From positions 7,998,678-8,062,677 of the forward strand of contig NC_065419.1 of NCBI RefSeq assembly GCF_024362695.1: a stretch of 64,000 nt of DNA, given 5' to 3'. How positions within the stretch are numbered: the first letter of the stretch is position 1; every line of letters begins with the position of its first letter. The DNA comes from Pectinophora gossypiella. Lineage: Eukaryota > Arthropoda > Insecta > Lepidoptera > Gelechiidae. Under the pieces are notes generated by a model. That model searched no databases. It saw only the letters and a list, made by a program, of their open reading frames with translations, and was not told the origin of the DNA. Made by a program: the position numbers and the translations under genes. Shown here piece after piece: positions 34,736-45,400 of the stretch.

Positions 34736-35669
34736 GCGAATGGGCACCACAATGTGGAAGTATTCCTCGCGAACGATATTTTAATAACAGTAGCTAAAAC
34801 GTATTGTTACTGTCGCAATGTAGCAATAACCGTGAACTGTTGCTATTAATAATACATACTATCATTATAATTGTACTTTTAGTAGATACCCTAAGTATAA
34901 GGCAGTTGTCATACGACGCGGTCAACCGCGCTGCGAACGGTTTACACACAAGTCAATACTACCTTGCGGTCGCTTCACCAACCGCGATCTCGTCATGTGA
35001 TAACCGCCTTACCATTCACCCACGGCACCACAGTAAACTACGACATATCAGTATAGATAATTTTACTAAAACTGCACGGTAGACTTAGATTTTCTGCATA
35101 GAAATCGTCTAAAATTAGATCAAGTAGATTTCTCGTGTTGTGCCATAACTTGTCAGCCAAACTATGCATACAACAAAATACAAAGTATTTACTAAACGGC
35201 CTGAAAAAACCTTTTAAACGTGAAATTATATTTTTTTAATTAACTTTGTGAATATTTTTTTGATTCAAAGAATTTGTATAAAATGAGATAAAAAATGCAA
35301 TGTCGATACCACGGGTGCGTTATTTATTGGTTTAATGGATAAATCTTAGATTTACTTCTGTTAATTATCTGTTCCTCGTATCAAAGATATTCGTTATTGT
35401 GTATAATATATATTGTATACAAAAAGTGCCTACATTCCAGGTAAAGTGTTTGCGTTAAGCTTATTTGGTGTTGTTGATTTATGGTTTTTTAATAAATAGT
35501 GGAAATTAATCTTCTCGTGTTATTTACCTACATTTTGTTACGCTTTCTTTTTTCTAGAGCCGTGAGAAAAACACTGCCGTAGTCAGACATGCGAATGTCA
35601 CGACAGAAGTCCGACGCCTCCGACGGCCATGGCATAGATTCTATCTGCTTAGGCATAGACTAGAGTAGA

Positions 35670-35925
35670 ATAGTCAAATCAGTTACTTTTTACTAAACGT
35701 CAAGACACGAAATTTCTATGGAATTGTATGAAAAAGCAACCTCTGACGTCATAGAAAAACGTGTCAAAATGTCGCACTTATTACATTTTTCTTTATATTC
35801 ATAAATAAGTTAAATAGAAAAAAGAGGACGTTTTTTGTCACCAATAGATGTCTTTATTTAGTAATAATCAGAATTTCATAATCTATCTTTGACCTAGGAA
35901 AATACCCAATTGTCATGACTTGTCA
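35670..35925. repeat. Interspersed repeat, copy 2 of a pair
   Basis: The second copy of the sequence at 25898-26140, diverged by scattered substitutions and small insertions (for example an added AAAATGTCGCACTTATTAC segment). Confidence 0.65.
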
Positions 35926-37896
35926 ATTAGTTCCGTTAAATCCGCAGGACTTGAAGGAATAGGTATAAAATAAACACAAAAATAGGGAAGGAACATTATT
36001 TATTATTATACAACAAAACATAAAAATTATAATACACAGTCCGTCCTCAAATAAATGCACGAAGTCGTTATTCGACGCACCGCACCTGGCGTACCTCGCA
36101 CAATGACGCACAAGGTACGCGATCACAGAACTTGTGTCTCCAATGAAAACAAACAAAATGCACGGCCAATGTTACTGCTACTCGACAACTATGAACGTCC
36201 TGACAAACGCCACGCCAGATTGTCTCATTATGCTATACTTGACTGGCGAATTCAAAATCAAAATAAATGACCGCGTAAATTTATATACAAGAACCCTCCA
36301 GTCGCATCAAAGGAACAATGAGTATTCTGATTTTGTTTTCAGGCTAAACAGCTTCAACTAAATGAGTGACAAATGCAGTATACAAAAATAAAGATACAGA
36401 TATTGCTCGATTGAACGGCCCGAATATGTCGAGCAGCAAGCTTCCTTGATTTATCTAGTGCTACTTATAGTATACCAATCACAACTTACAAAATATAACT
36501 ATATTTAGTTAAGAACCTGAAAAAAGAAAGTGGACAGGCAAACAAAACATCATAATCTTTTGTGAAGAAGATGCTACTATGAATGGTCGAAATTGATATG
36601 TCAAAATCAACAATGTAGTATTTCTGTCCAGCACATTTATTAAGATTGGCATGATATCATTGATACCTACACAATTGTTTATATTACAGGACTCCACATA
36701 GGAGGTCTCGAGAAAAAATAAAATTTCTATCTTTTGCCGAAACGATATAATAGACTTATTTTTGAGCATTTGCCAAAAGAAACAAAAACATTTATAATAA
36801 TTATAAATAATTGCATGATTTCGACCTTATACACGTATGGTACTGATCGAAGGTAAACAAAACTTCAAAATATAAGAAACAATAATTAAAATTATTTTAC
36901 AATAATCTTGTGTGGTTTAGTGTGGCTACTTCACATGATGGTATTGGAGATAAGTTGGCAAGTAGTCACGCATCCACCACTGGAAATAGTTAAGTACAAA
37001 ATTAGTATGACCCTGTCGAGGGCGACCTAATCTGTCACATCCATTATACTTAATTGTTTTTTAAATCGCTTTATGAAAAGTTCACATACAAAAGTATTGC
37101 ATTAGTAATTAACAAACAAGTCAGTAGTGATATCCCAAAATTGTCTAAACGTTTAGGGTACCGCAAAAAAATTGTCCGAGCGAAGACCAAACGCAATAAC
37201 GAGTTATTCATACCACATTCCACACCCTTGTCAATTTTAAGTCATGTATAAAAAATACAAATAGAGTATCGGACAGAAACAGGGCTTGAATCATATTGTA
37301 GTTCACTTGTGGAGAATTGCATAGTTACCCAAGAATAATACTAAATTCAACCGAAGCATCAAAAGATTACTAGGTGACTCAAAGGTGGCAAGTTTTAACC
37401 AAATCCCAATTGATATATTCTTAAGGATATCCTTAGAATGCTTTAAAATTGACAGGTATACGTTTTATAACTAATGTTCAATGTAGGATCTATAATATTT
37501 TTATCTATTTCTAGATATATTTTCTGTGAGGTAACAGTGCAAAATGATTGGAAAAACTGTATTTTATACAAACTCTTCTATATACTTATTGACTTGTACT
37601 TACCTAGGTAAGTATACATAATAAACAAATTGCCAATACAAGTTATTATTCGTGTAGGATACGATTGGTTTTAACAAGTTGACATTCATAAATATAAACT
37701 GCTTATGAGGTTAATTTATCTCTGTAAAACTTCAGATTTTCGACATGGCCGGCACTAACTTATCCAGTAGAGTATGGGCACTAACATAATACCTCAACCA
37801 TGTGCTACGGCACCCCTTAGTGCCCAACGATTGTTAGTGCCGTTCCTGGATTTCGGTCCCTCCCTAAAAAACAAAAAGTGTCTGGAAACAAAATAA

Positions 37897-38292
37897 GAGC
37901 TTGTCCAGAAAGGGCGAATTCGCCGCGATTCTCTCGCGCGTTTTACGCGCGACTGTTGCGTCCACAAGGTACGTGCCAACGCGCGAGTATTTGGGGAGGA
38001 ATTCAATTCCGTGTCAAAATTTTGGCGCTCCATTGCCCTCGATACTTGCACTCGCTCTAAAGTTCGCGCGTTAACTGGACGCAACAAGGCGTCCCTAGTA
38101 TCTCAACTCGCGCGCAATACGCGCGAATCAAGCGCGAGTCGAGAGTCGAGCGTAGTGCACGCGATTTACGCGCGTATTTTGAATTCGCGCGATGCTTGTG
38201 GACGCGATGTATTGCTGTCTAGTATCTCACTAACGCGCGAATCATTTCGCGCGAATCGTTTCGCGGCGAATTCGCCCTTTGTGGACAAGCTC
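37897..38292. mobile_element. 396-bp CGCG-rich MITE with TAA target duplication (PIF/Harbinger-like)
   Basis: The left end GAGCTTGTCCAGAAAGGGCG continues through AATTCGCCGCGA. The right end TCGCGGCGAATTCGCC continues through CTTTGTGGACAAGCTC, its inverted partner. TAA flanks both sides (37894-37896, 38293-38295), the pattern of PIF/Harbinger insertions. The interior is packed with GCGCG motifs (CTCGCGCGTTTTACGCGCGA, CTCGCGCGCAATACGCGCGA, GATTTACGCGCGTATTTTG). No transposase frame. Confidence 0.82.
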
Positions 38293-38355
38293 TAAGGAAG
38301 AGTCGGTCGAGTTTAACCTTTCCGTTTCCCTTGTCGAAACTATCGCCAACCCGTC

Positions 38356-38361
38356 TTTATT
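38356..38361 (-). terminator. FAF2 polyadenylation signal
   Basis: AATAAA on the minus strand, 53 bp downstream of the FAF2 stop codon. Confidence 0.6.
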
Positions 38362-38413
38362 ACCTCGTGATATAATCCCTTGTCTTCAAGCCCTGATCAC
38401 TCCTGTATCTAGT

Positions 38414-41400
38414 CTATGCGTTGATATCGTTGACGAATAGCACGTCGCGGTCTTTAAGGCCAACTTCGAAGAGGTTTAATGAACCACGCGCGACCGCTCG
38501 CTTCGGGAAATTAGTCGTGATCTCAAACTCCTCTGGTGCCTGCGGGTGGCTGAACACGAAGTCATACAAGTCCTGGAATAGATTGGTTGTGGTAAATACA
38601 TTTTGTAAATTAAAAAATATATATACAATTTAACGGATTTGTGTTATTCACTTTTTTTTTTATAAAATGAATCGTGTTGTTTCCTGTTATTCACTGCCAT
38701 TGGCTCCCAGTTATTATAAAGACAGTCAATAAAAAAAATCGACTAAAAATATCCTTGACCTTTACAAATAAAGCAAAAATTCAACCAACCCCCTTAATAT
38801 GCTGACCTGAGAGTGAGCTAACGTGAGAAAAAATATTACTTAGCAGGCATAAAATATCATACAGGGGACTAAAGTTTAACCTTTGGTCGCGCCATACAAA
38901 ATGTTTGTGATCAGACTATAGGAACGAACCTTCGTAGTGCTCTTGAGTGAGAACCGTCGGGTGAGCCTCTCCCCGCCCGGCAGGCGGATCAGCAGCGCCA
39001 CGGTATCGACGCCGGGCGCCGGCTCCGTCGGCAGCCGGGACGCCATCTTCGCACGCGCCTCTACCAGCTGCAAACAACAAGCATATCATAAAAAAAAAAA
39101 ATATTAATTTATATTTGTTGACATATCACCATCATCAGCCCATTAACGTCCCTACTACTGGAGCACGGGCCTTCCCTATGGATGGATAGGAAGATCGGGC
39201 CTTATACCATCACGCGGGCCCAGTACGGATTGATGGTTATTAACGACTGCTAATGCAGCCGAGACCAACGGCTTAACGTGCCTTCCGAAGCACGGAGGAG
39301 CTCGAGATGAAAACTTTTTTTTGTGTGGCCTTTGCGAAAGTTGCTTAACTTCAACAATCGCAGGCCGAGCGCGTTTACCGCTGGGCCACCGAGCTCCTCG
39401 AGGTCGTTGACACATCATAAAAGTATAATCATAATGTGTAATGTGTATTGCTTTATACGAAATTATTAATTTATTTTTTTTTATTTTAAGGAAACACAAG
39501 TAAATTTAATCGGCGACCTATTGCTTCTTGAGCTCCTTCATCTGCTATAATCATATAATAAAGAATAGTACTACGTATAAAACGGCACCTCTCCGCTCCC
39601 CACCTCACCCCCGTCAGTCTTACGTCTTCAAGCGTATGGGCGTCAGACGTCACACATGCAGATACGCGTGTACGATTACGTCAATGTGTAGTATCTGTGT
39701 AAACCAAGGATTTTTTGTATGAAGTGGGTGTTCTATAAATCTACGTTCTCGCGCAGCAGCATCCCTTTTGGCCGTAATCTAACCCTGTCTACAGACATGG
39801 TATAATCAAATAGTACATGTGACCTCTTGTTTCTTGAGCTCCTCCATCTGCCGGCGCTCGATGTCCTCGTTCTCGCGCTGCAGCCGCGCGATGCGGTCGG
39901 CGGCGCGGCGCCGCTCCTTCTCCTGGTCGGCCGCCAGCGACTCCGCGTAAGCCTCGTCCTGCGCCGCGCGCAGCCGGGCCGTCACCTCGCGCTCCACCCT
40001 AACATTGTACACGGGAAAATGTTAGGATGCTTCAAAAATCGAATGAATATATTATATAATACGGCTGAGAACTTGATGAGAGTAAACAGTGGTGGTGACT
40101 TTTAAATTGCCAAGTCTATGCAGTTTCAGTTATTTCAGTACCTTTTCCCGCTCTATTATCCAGTTGGTATTAGCCAAGTAGTGTATGCCACTCGAGGAGA
40201 GTCTACAGTTAATGACGTCAATAACGTCCAGTTTGTGGCGTACCTGTCGGCGCGAGCGGCGGCTAGATGCGGCTCGTTGTCGGCCACCACCTGCCGCAGG
40301 CGCGCCAGCAGCTGCCGCGGCTGGCAGGCGCCCTCGCTGCGCGCCACCACGGTCATGCGGTGGTCGCGCACGCACACCACGCACACCAGCGGGTACCGGC
40401 GCCCGCCCACCGACTGCGCCACGCGCCACCCTTCAGCGCTCTCGATGCTGCAGCCCCAAAACAGGGCGTGCGTGTTGATGTATTGGATCACTTCTGGGTC
40501 GGCCAGGGTGGTCCTGTGAACAGTTCGGGATTAAGCCATGGTGGAGCTATAAATATGGTATAGCCCAACCAATACATCAAATAAAGTTTATCTTCTCATA
40601 TTAAGAATCTGATAGGTGATTAGTAAAATTCGCATATGCTTTTCAATGAGGATAAGCTGCTTTTATTATGTGTATATTTCGGGTGCCAGAGTAAAGGCCC
40701 AAAATATTTATATTTAAGAAAACAAAACTGTAAAACCTAATATAATTGTCTGCTAAATTGAAATGTAACTTTGTGAATGAAAAATAGAAAACTATTATCT
40801 ATTTAATAATATATATTATGTATACAGTAGCATTAATTGTAGTATTCAACATTAAATAGATAATAGTTTTCTATTTTTCACTCATAAAGTGACATACACA
40901 AAGTTACATTTCAATTTGGCAGACAATTAGTGAAAATCATGAATGACTTAAAGTCTTACTAACTGTACAAAAACAATGTTACATAAAAAATGTTGTCTTT
41001 TAGGTTAAAAATGCATAATTTTAGCAGCATAAACAAGAAACATACCTGCAGAAGTTTTGAGTCTCAGTAGCAGACTCAGAGTGTAGGTACACAATGAGGA
41101 AACGCAGCTCATTCTTAGCATCATTAAGAGCTTGCGCATATGTGCCCTGGTAGAACACAGGGTGAGGGCTGTAGCGGGATGTGTAGCTGTTGACGAAGCC
41201 CATAACATCGCCGAGAGGGTCAGTTACCACTGCAAAATAATATATTACTTAGTTGTTGTAAGGGGACATGAAATGGACAATAAGTATTAAGTATTTATAT
41301 AAAAGTCAAACAATAAGGGCATAGACTAATAACTGATATGGTGTAGTCGTAAGAAATAACACATAAGCTCTTGACACAATACATTCCAAATTGGGCTAAT

Positions 41401-42212
41401 CAGAGTTACATCCATCACATAATGAACTGAGTAGCCACACTTCACCAAACTTTCTGTTCTTCACCATACTAATGCCAAATCAAGAAATAGAAATTGCAAA
41501 TTAGGATAACATTTCTTTTTCTACTTCAGCACAAAAGTAAAAATACTAAACATGCATCCAAGTAGGTTGCAGTATCGCAGTAGGTATTCTCACTACATTA
41601 CCTTCAAGCTTACCTTTTGTAGGGTACAATAGCGTTTACACACTGCTTTTGAAATTGCATGATGTATGTATTCAATTTAAATAAGTAGACATATCAATGA
41701 TACACTCACATCGTCTGTCATCAGTACGTATGAAACTTAATAGTAAGTTCAGTACGGATGATAATGTGCTGTAGCACATGGACACGACTAGGTTGACGAC
41801 GTAACTGATGAGGCCACGTACGCCGCCTGGGCCCTCCGGCGGCTCGTCTGTGAACACCTGCTGCGCTATGTGGTCGTGAACCACGGGCGGCGCCCGCGCC
41901 TCCGTCGCGAACACCGATGGCCGCCCCTCCCTGATGTTCAACTGTTCCTGTATTGCTACCTAACAAACAAAAACAGAGAAACCGTCAAAAGGTAAGCGCA
42001 CCTTACAGACAATTACACTCAATTAGGTGACCTAGAAATGTGACTATTACTCGCTCATTTTAGGCTCTAACACCCACCTCTAAATCCCACTGATGCCTCT
42101 GCAGAACGTCTCTACATATCGACATATCCTCGATGCCGGTTAAATCTTGAAATTGAAGAATTTTATCAGTTTGTTCAGGGGTTAAACCCATTGCATTGTC
42201 TTCGAGATCCAT
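38414..42212 (-). CDS. FAF2: FAS-associated factor 2 / UBXD8
   Basis: A membrane-anchored p97/VCP adaptor of ER-associated degradation and lipid droplets. Exons (5' to 3'): 42078-42212, 41710-41959, 41046-41229, 40244-40513, 39824-39998, 38930-39067, 38414-38572; the phases are consistent and give 436 aa (human 445). The domains in order are UBA (LTPEQTDKILQFQDLTGIED), a hydrophobic hairpin (LISYVVNLVVSMCYSTLSSV, about residues 90-125), the UAS thioredoxin-like domain (VTDPLGDVMGFV, HPVFYQGTYAQALNDAKNEL, HALFWGCSIESAEGWRVAQS), an acidic/basic coiled coil (DEAYAESLAADQEKERRRAA) and UBX. The UBX loop that grips p97 reads NFPKRAV where vertebrates have FPR, so the Arg is shifted or replaced. Exons 2 and 4-6 are strikingly GC-rich. 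Introns hold a hairpin MITE (40743-40930) and a SINE (39125-39402). The start ATG opens the UBA domain directly. Confidence 0.95.
39125..39402 (-). repeat. tRNA-derived SINE in FAF2 intron 5
   Basis: On the minus strand the head reads GCTCGGTGGCCCAGCGGTAA (A box), then GCGATTGTTGAAGTTAAGC, GGCACGTTAAGCCGTTGGTC and a tail with GTGCTCCAGTAGTAGGGACG. It is on the sense strand of FAF2. The B box is degenerate. Confidence 0.7.
39518..39544 (-). other. Candidate duplicated mini-exon in FAF2 intron 5
   Basis: On the minus strand the sequence CAGATGAAGGAGCTCAAGAA ending GCAATAG is a near copy of the end of FAF2 exon 5 (39824-39850). It is preceded by an AG acceptor after an AT-rich tract (GATTATAG) and followed by GTCGCC as a possible donor. 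If spliced in phase 0 after exon 5 it would encode QMKELKKQ followed by a stop, removing the UBX domain. The exon-intron junction itself seems to have been duplicated. Use in transcripts is unproven. Confidence 0.4.
40743..40930. mobile_element. Hairpin MITE in FAF2 intron 3
   Basis: Left arm ATTGTCTGCTAAATTGAAAT, GTAACTTTGTGAATG, AAAAATAGAAAACTATTATC. Right arm inverted: GATAATAGTTTTCTATTTTT, CACAAAGTTACATTTCAATT, TGGCAGACAAT. Arms of about 70 bp surround a 45-bp loop. The flanking TA on both sides suggests a Tc1/mariner-type insertion. Confidence 0.75.
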
Positions 42213-42705
42213 GGCTATGTGCAAAAATTAAAAAATAAACACTAAACAAAGTTCAGATATGCGTAAATCTACACGAACGAGCTTAACAAAACATATTTAA
42301 CACAAATGTACCAATCGAATAATGGAAAAAAATTGAAAATATTTTGCATCAAATGCCTATTCACCACCGAACGACATGTCACTTTTCTAACCATAAACAA
42401 GCGAGTGATTTTTTAATCATCAGAATGAAACCAAAGCATTTGAGCTCCTTTTTCGTGATCTCACATGGAGAGATACAAATTTCAACTAACACCTCCCATA
42501 CATAAAACGTAGTGATGTGCCTATATTCTCTTTGCCCATATGTAGGATCTAGGTGCAAGCCCATACACTGCTGGTGAAACGACTTTCATAAAAGAACTTA
42601 TTATTACGTACACTAACTGATAAGAGAGAGTCTTACTAAAAATTTATTGTGATAATTAAAAACAAACATTTTGCTGAGATTTTAAAGCATAAATTTTAAA
42701 ACTCT
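42213..42705. other. Spacer between FAF2 5' end and the DRC8-like gene 3' end
   Basis: The 493 bp between two same-strand genes. It should contain the FAF2 promoter and the 3' UTR of the upstream gene. No TATA box or repeat was recognised. Confidence 0.5.
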
Positions 42706-43828
42706 TTATTTCTTCTTCCCCTTTTTATCTTTATCAGCTCCTTTCTTTGCTGGTGGAGGCGGAGGTGGAGGAGGTGGTGGTGCTTCAGGTTCAGGCTCAG
42801 GTTCAGGTTCGGGGGGTAAAGGAGGTACAGAGGGATCTTCATCTGGATCTTCATATAAATATTCTTTCTGGAACACACAACTTGATATAGGTATGCTAAT
42901 TCTTTATTTTATAACATGATGACTACGAATATGGGTAAAGATGATTAAAAAAATAGTGTTTACGATACTTTTGATCCAATATGGCTATAAGACCCGTGCA
43001 TGGCCCTCATAATTACCCCACCTAAGTAACTAACTTTTAACTTTATGGTAGGATAATAAATGTTTGAAAATAAAGTTACCGGCAACTCATATAATTCGGG
43101 TGCCAGAGTAAATAAACTTTCGACGAAATCTTCATAAATCACGTTGCCGTCACCAGCTACATTAGCGTCACGAATAAATTCTATACATTCATCTAAATCT
43201 AATGGTTCTCCGTAAGTAGTCATAACTTCTTTCAGGATATCTGTTTCCAAATAATCACGTTCCTCCGTATCGAACACCTAAAATAATATAGTAGCAATGG
43301 GACCTATGATTGGCCAATTTTTTTTATTATGTATTATAAATGAAGATACCGGCCTTAAAAGCAAGCTTTAGTTCATGTTTCATGTCCGGTTCCATCACCC
43401 ACTGATTGAGAATGTAGATAAACTGATCCTTGATCAACATCCTGTGGGTGCCCATTTTTAAAATCTCCACCTCCTTCATAATTTCTGCATAACTAGGATA
43501 ATGAAAACTTCGACGGTGAAATCTAAAATCATATTAGGCATTTGATTTTCAGCTTTATCGTCTCAATTAGAAATTTTAATTATTATTATTATTATCTACT
43601 CAAAAGTCAAACACGATTCTACGATAATAAAACAATACTCTACTTCTTTAGTCCTAGGAAAATTTGTAATTGTTCAATAGTTATTACATTGGTGGGTTCG
43701 TCGGCTTGATTTATGACAAGCAATGGCTTTGAATTTTCATCAAACCACTCGACAATTTCAGCTAGTTGTTCTTCCGTAAATTTTGGTGTTACGTTGTTCA
43801 ACGGGTGCAAAAAATCGAACACTGCCAT
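42706..43828 (-). CDS. Dynein regulatory complex subunit 8-like (EFCAB2-like)
   Basis: A calmodulin-like EF-hand protein expected in the nexin-dynein regulatory complex of sperm axonemes. Exons: 43644-43828, 43354-43522, 43080-43277, 42706-42867; 237 aa. Exon 1 ends at a GT inside what would be a stop codon (donor GTAGAG), giving a continuous frame through LGLKKFHRRSFHYPSYAEIM. Similarity to DRC8: ITIEQLQIFLGL, EIMKEVEILKM, LIKDQFIYIL, LKLAFKVFDTEERDYLETDI, VMTTYGEPL, DGNVIYEDFVESLF. The EF-hand loops are degenerate, so calcium binding is doubtful. The last exon adds an unusual tail: PEPEPEPEPEA, ten prolines, then a Lys-rich end (KKGADKDKKGKKK). Intron 2 lacks a GT donor: the best join is AAG|GC...AG|GTG, a GC-AG intron with a poor consensus. 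It could alternatively be a splice-damaged allele. The tail AATAAA overlaps the stop codon. Confidence 0.68.
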
Positions 43829-45400
43829 CGTTTACCAAATGTGTAAATAGATTTCTACAAAACAAAATATCTAAAAATAATTAAAGATCGTGCTATGGAG
43901 ACACTGATTGACGTTACACTATTTTCAAAAGAAGTAGGTATATATATGAATATTATAATTGATGATGTTTGCTGTCTATAAGACACATACACGTAGGTAG
44001 TGATATAAATTCTCTTTGTAGCAGACTCGAGCAAAAAAAAAAAAACCCGCCTGCACCCAAAAAAGAGAAAAACTTGGAAAAACACCTATATAATTATGTT
44101 AGTACATAATTATATAGGTAACAAAATCATAATTTATGAATGTTGATGGAAAGTATCGCAGCTTTTATTATAGTATTACATTGGCCCCGATTCCTGCAGA
44201 CATCTCTTAATTTTACTTTAAGTTATACCTGTCATTTTCTTATCCGCCGAAAAGGAAAGGGACGGATGATTGACAGCTCTTAATTTTAGGAAGAATGCGT
44301 AAATAAATGAATAACCCGGGCGAATTTTTAGACAGTTGTTTTAGATTTGTGCTTAAAATTGACGTGTGTTCCATAAATTTTATGCTTGTCGATTACCCGT
44401 CCCTTTCCTTTTCGGCGGATAAGAAAATGACAGATATAACCTAAAATAAAATTAGATGGTATTTACAGGAATTAGCACCATTACTTAACGAAATATTATA
44501 ATGCAGAAAGCCTGTGATGTTTGGAATAAATAAATAGAATAGAATAGAAATTGTTTATTATAAAAGGGCGCCACAAACAAAAAAAAAAGACAACAACATC
44601 ATATCAAATTTCCACTAAATTACAAAAAACCAAGACGGATGTTTGTCGAAATGATCATAAGGTTGTGGTGGACGTTAAGTCGCGGTGTGAACCACGACGC
44701 CGAATTATGTGGACCCTGTTGGGTGACGTACGAACATCGTGTTCCATAAACATATTGTGTTAATGGTGTACATACATTATAATATCAAATTAATTTACAG
44801 TGTACATTAAACAAATAGTATCGCAAAGATGTATACTTAACTATGACTACGAATTCCATGAATGTGTAAATCAGTGAGCCCTAAAGGCGCAACTTCGCGT
44901 CTGTCAATAATCACATGTACGACCTTTTATGTACGAAGCGCTAATCTGTGAGCATCAGAATGACTGCCCAAAATGACAGATCAGCTTTAAAATATTACTA
45001 ACATCCAATACCTTTTAGCTACTATTTAATACCTTTGTATAGATATTTTATAGATATCTTTGTAGTAAATATGCAGTGTAGTGTGGTGTCACATTGGGGC
45101 AGGCAGAAAGTGATACAATTGTATGGTATTGACAGTGTGTGCGGTAGGTAAGGCAAAAAATACAGTAGGTAGGGTAAAAAGTAAAAAATTACCACTTAAC
45201 GTTCATTTAATTTTCTTTAAATTCTCTTAAACTTAATTTAAATATAACATTACAACCAATAGACCACGAATAAACAAGACTCCAATAAATATGATCACAT
45301 GTTGCACTTCACGGAATCACAATTTTTATATTCGAAACTTCAACCTTAGTAAAATACGGACAAGCAAAGGATTCATCACTAAACTAAGAAAGCTTAGGAA
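43829..45400. other. Spacer with MITE M1 between two minus-strand genes
   Basis: The 1.6 kb between the DRC8-like start and the stop of the Met/Gly-rich gene. It holds MITE M1 copy 44180-44483, poly(A)-like and AATAG-type simple sequence near 44520-44590, and otherwise AT-rich DNA with no exon recognised. Confidence 0.55.
44180..44483. mobile_element. MITE family M1, full copy
   Basis: The left arm ATTGGCCCCGATTCCTGCAG, ACTTTAAGTTATACCTGTCA, CTTATCCGCCGAAAAGGAAA is mirrored by the right arm TTTCCTTTTCGGCGGATAAG, TGACAGATATAACCTAAAAT, AGGAATTAGCACCATT. The arms of about 90 bp are close to perfect, better preserved than in the 5591-5961 copy, so it is probably younger. Confidence 0.82.

Larger units (their letters stand above)
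33848..38413. other. Gene-poor spacer between Cyb5r4 and FAF2
   Basis: The 4.6 kb between the Cyb5r4 stop and the FAF2 stop (convergent genes). It contains a SINE fragment (34648-34735), one copy of an interspersed repeat (35670-35925) and a CGCG-rich MITE (37897-38292). No exon was recognised. The FAF2 polyadenylation signal lies at 38356-38361. Confidence 0.6.

Noticed and set aside
40118..40563. GC-rich plus-strand open frames opposite FAF2 exon 4
   Set aside because: Antisense shadows of a conserved, GC-rich exon; the minus strand matches FAF2 throughout.
43640..43828. DRC8-like exon 1 as a stand-alone 62-aa gene or a pseudogene with a stop
   Set aside because: A GT donor inside the stop gives a perfect phase join to the next exon and continuous DRC8-like similarity.
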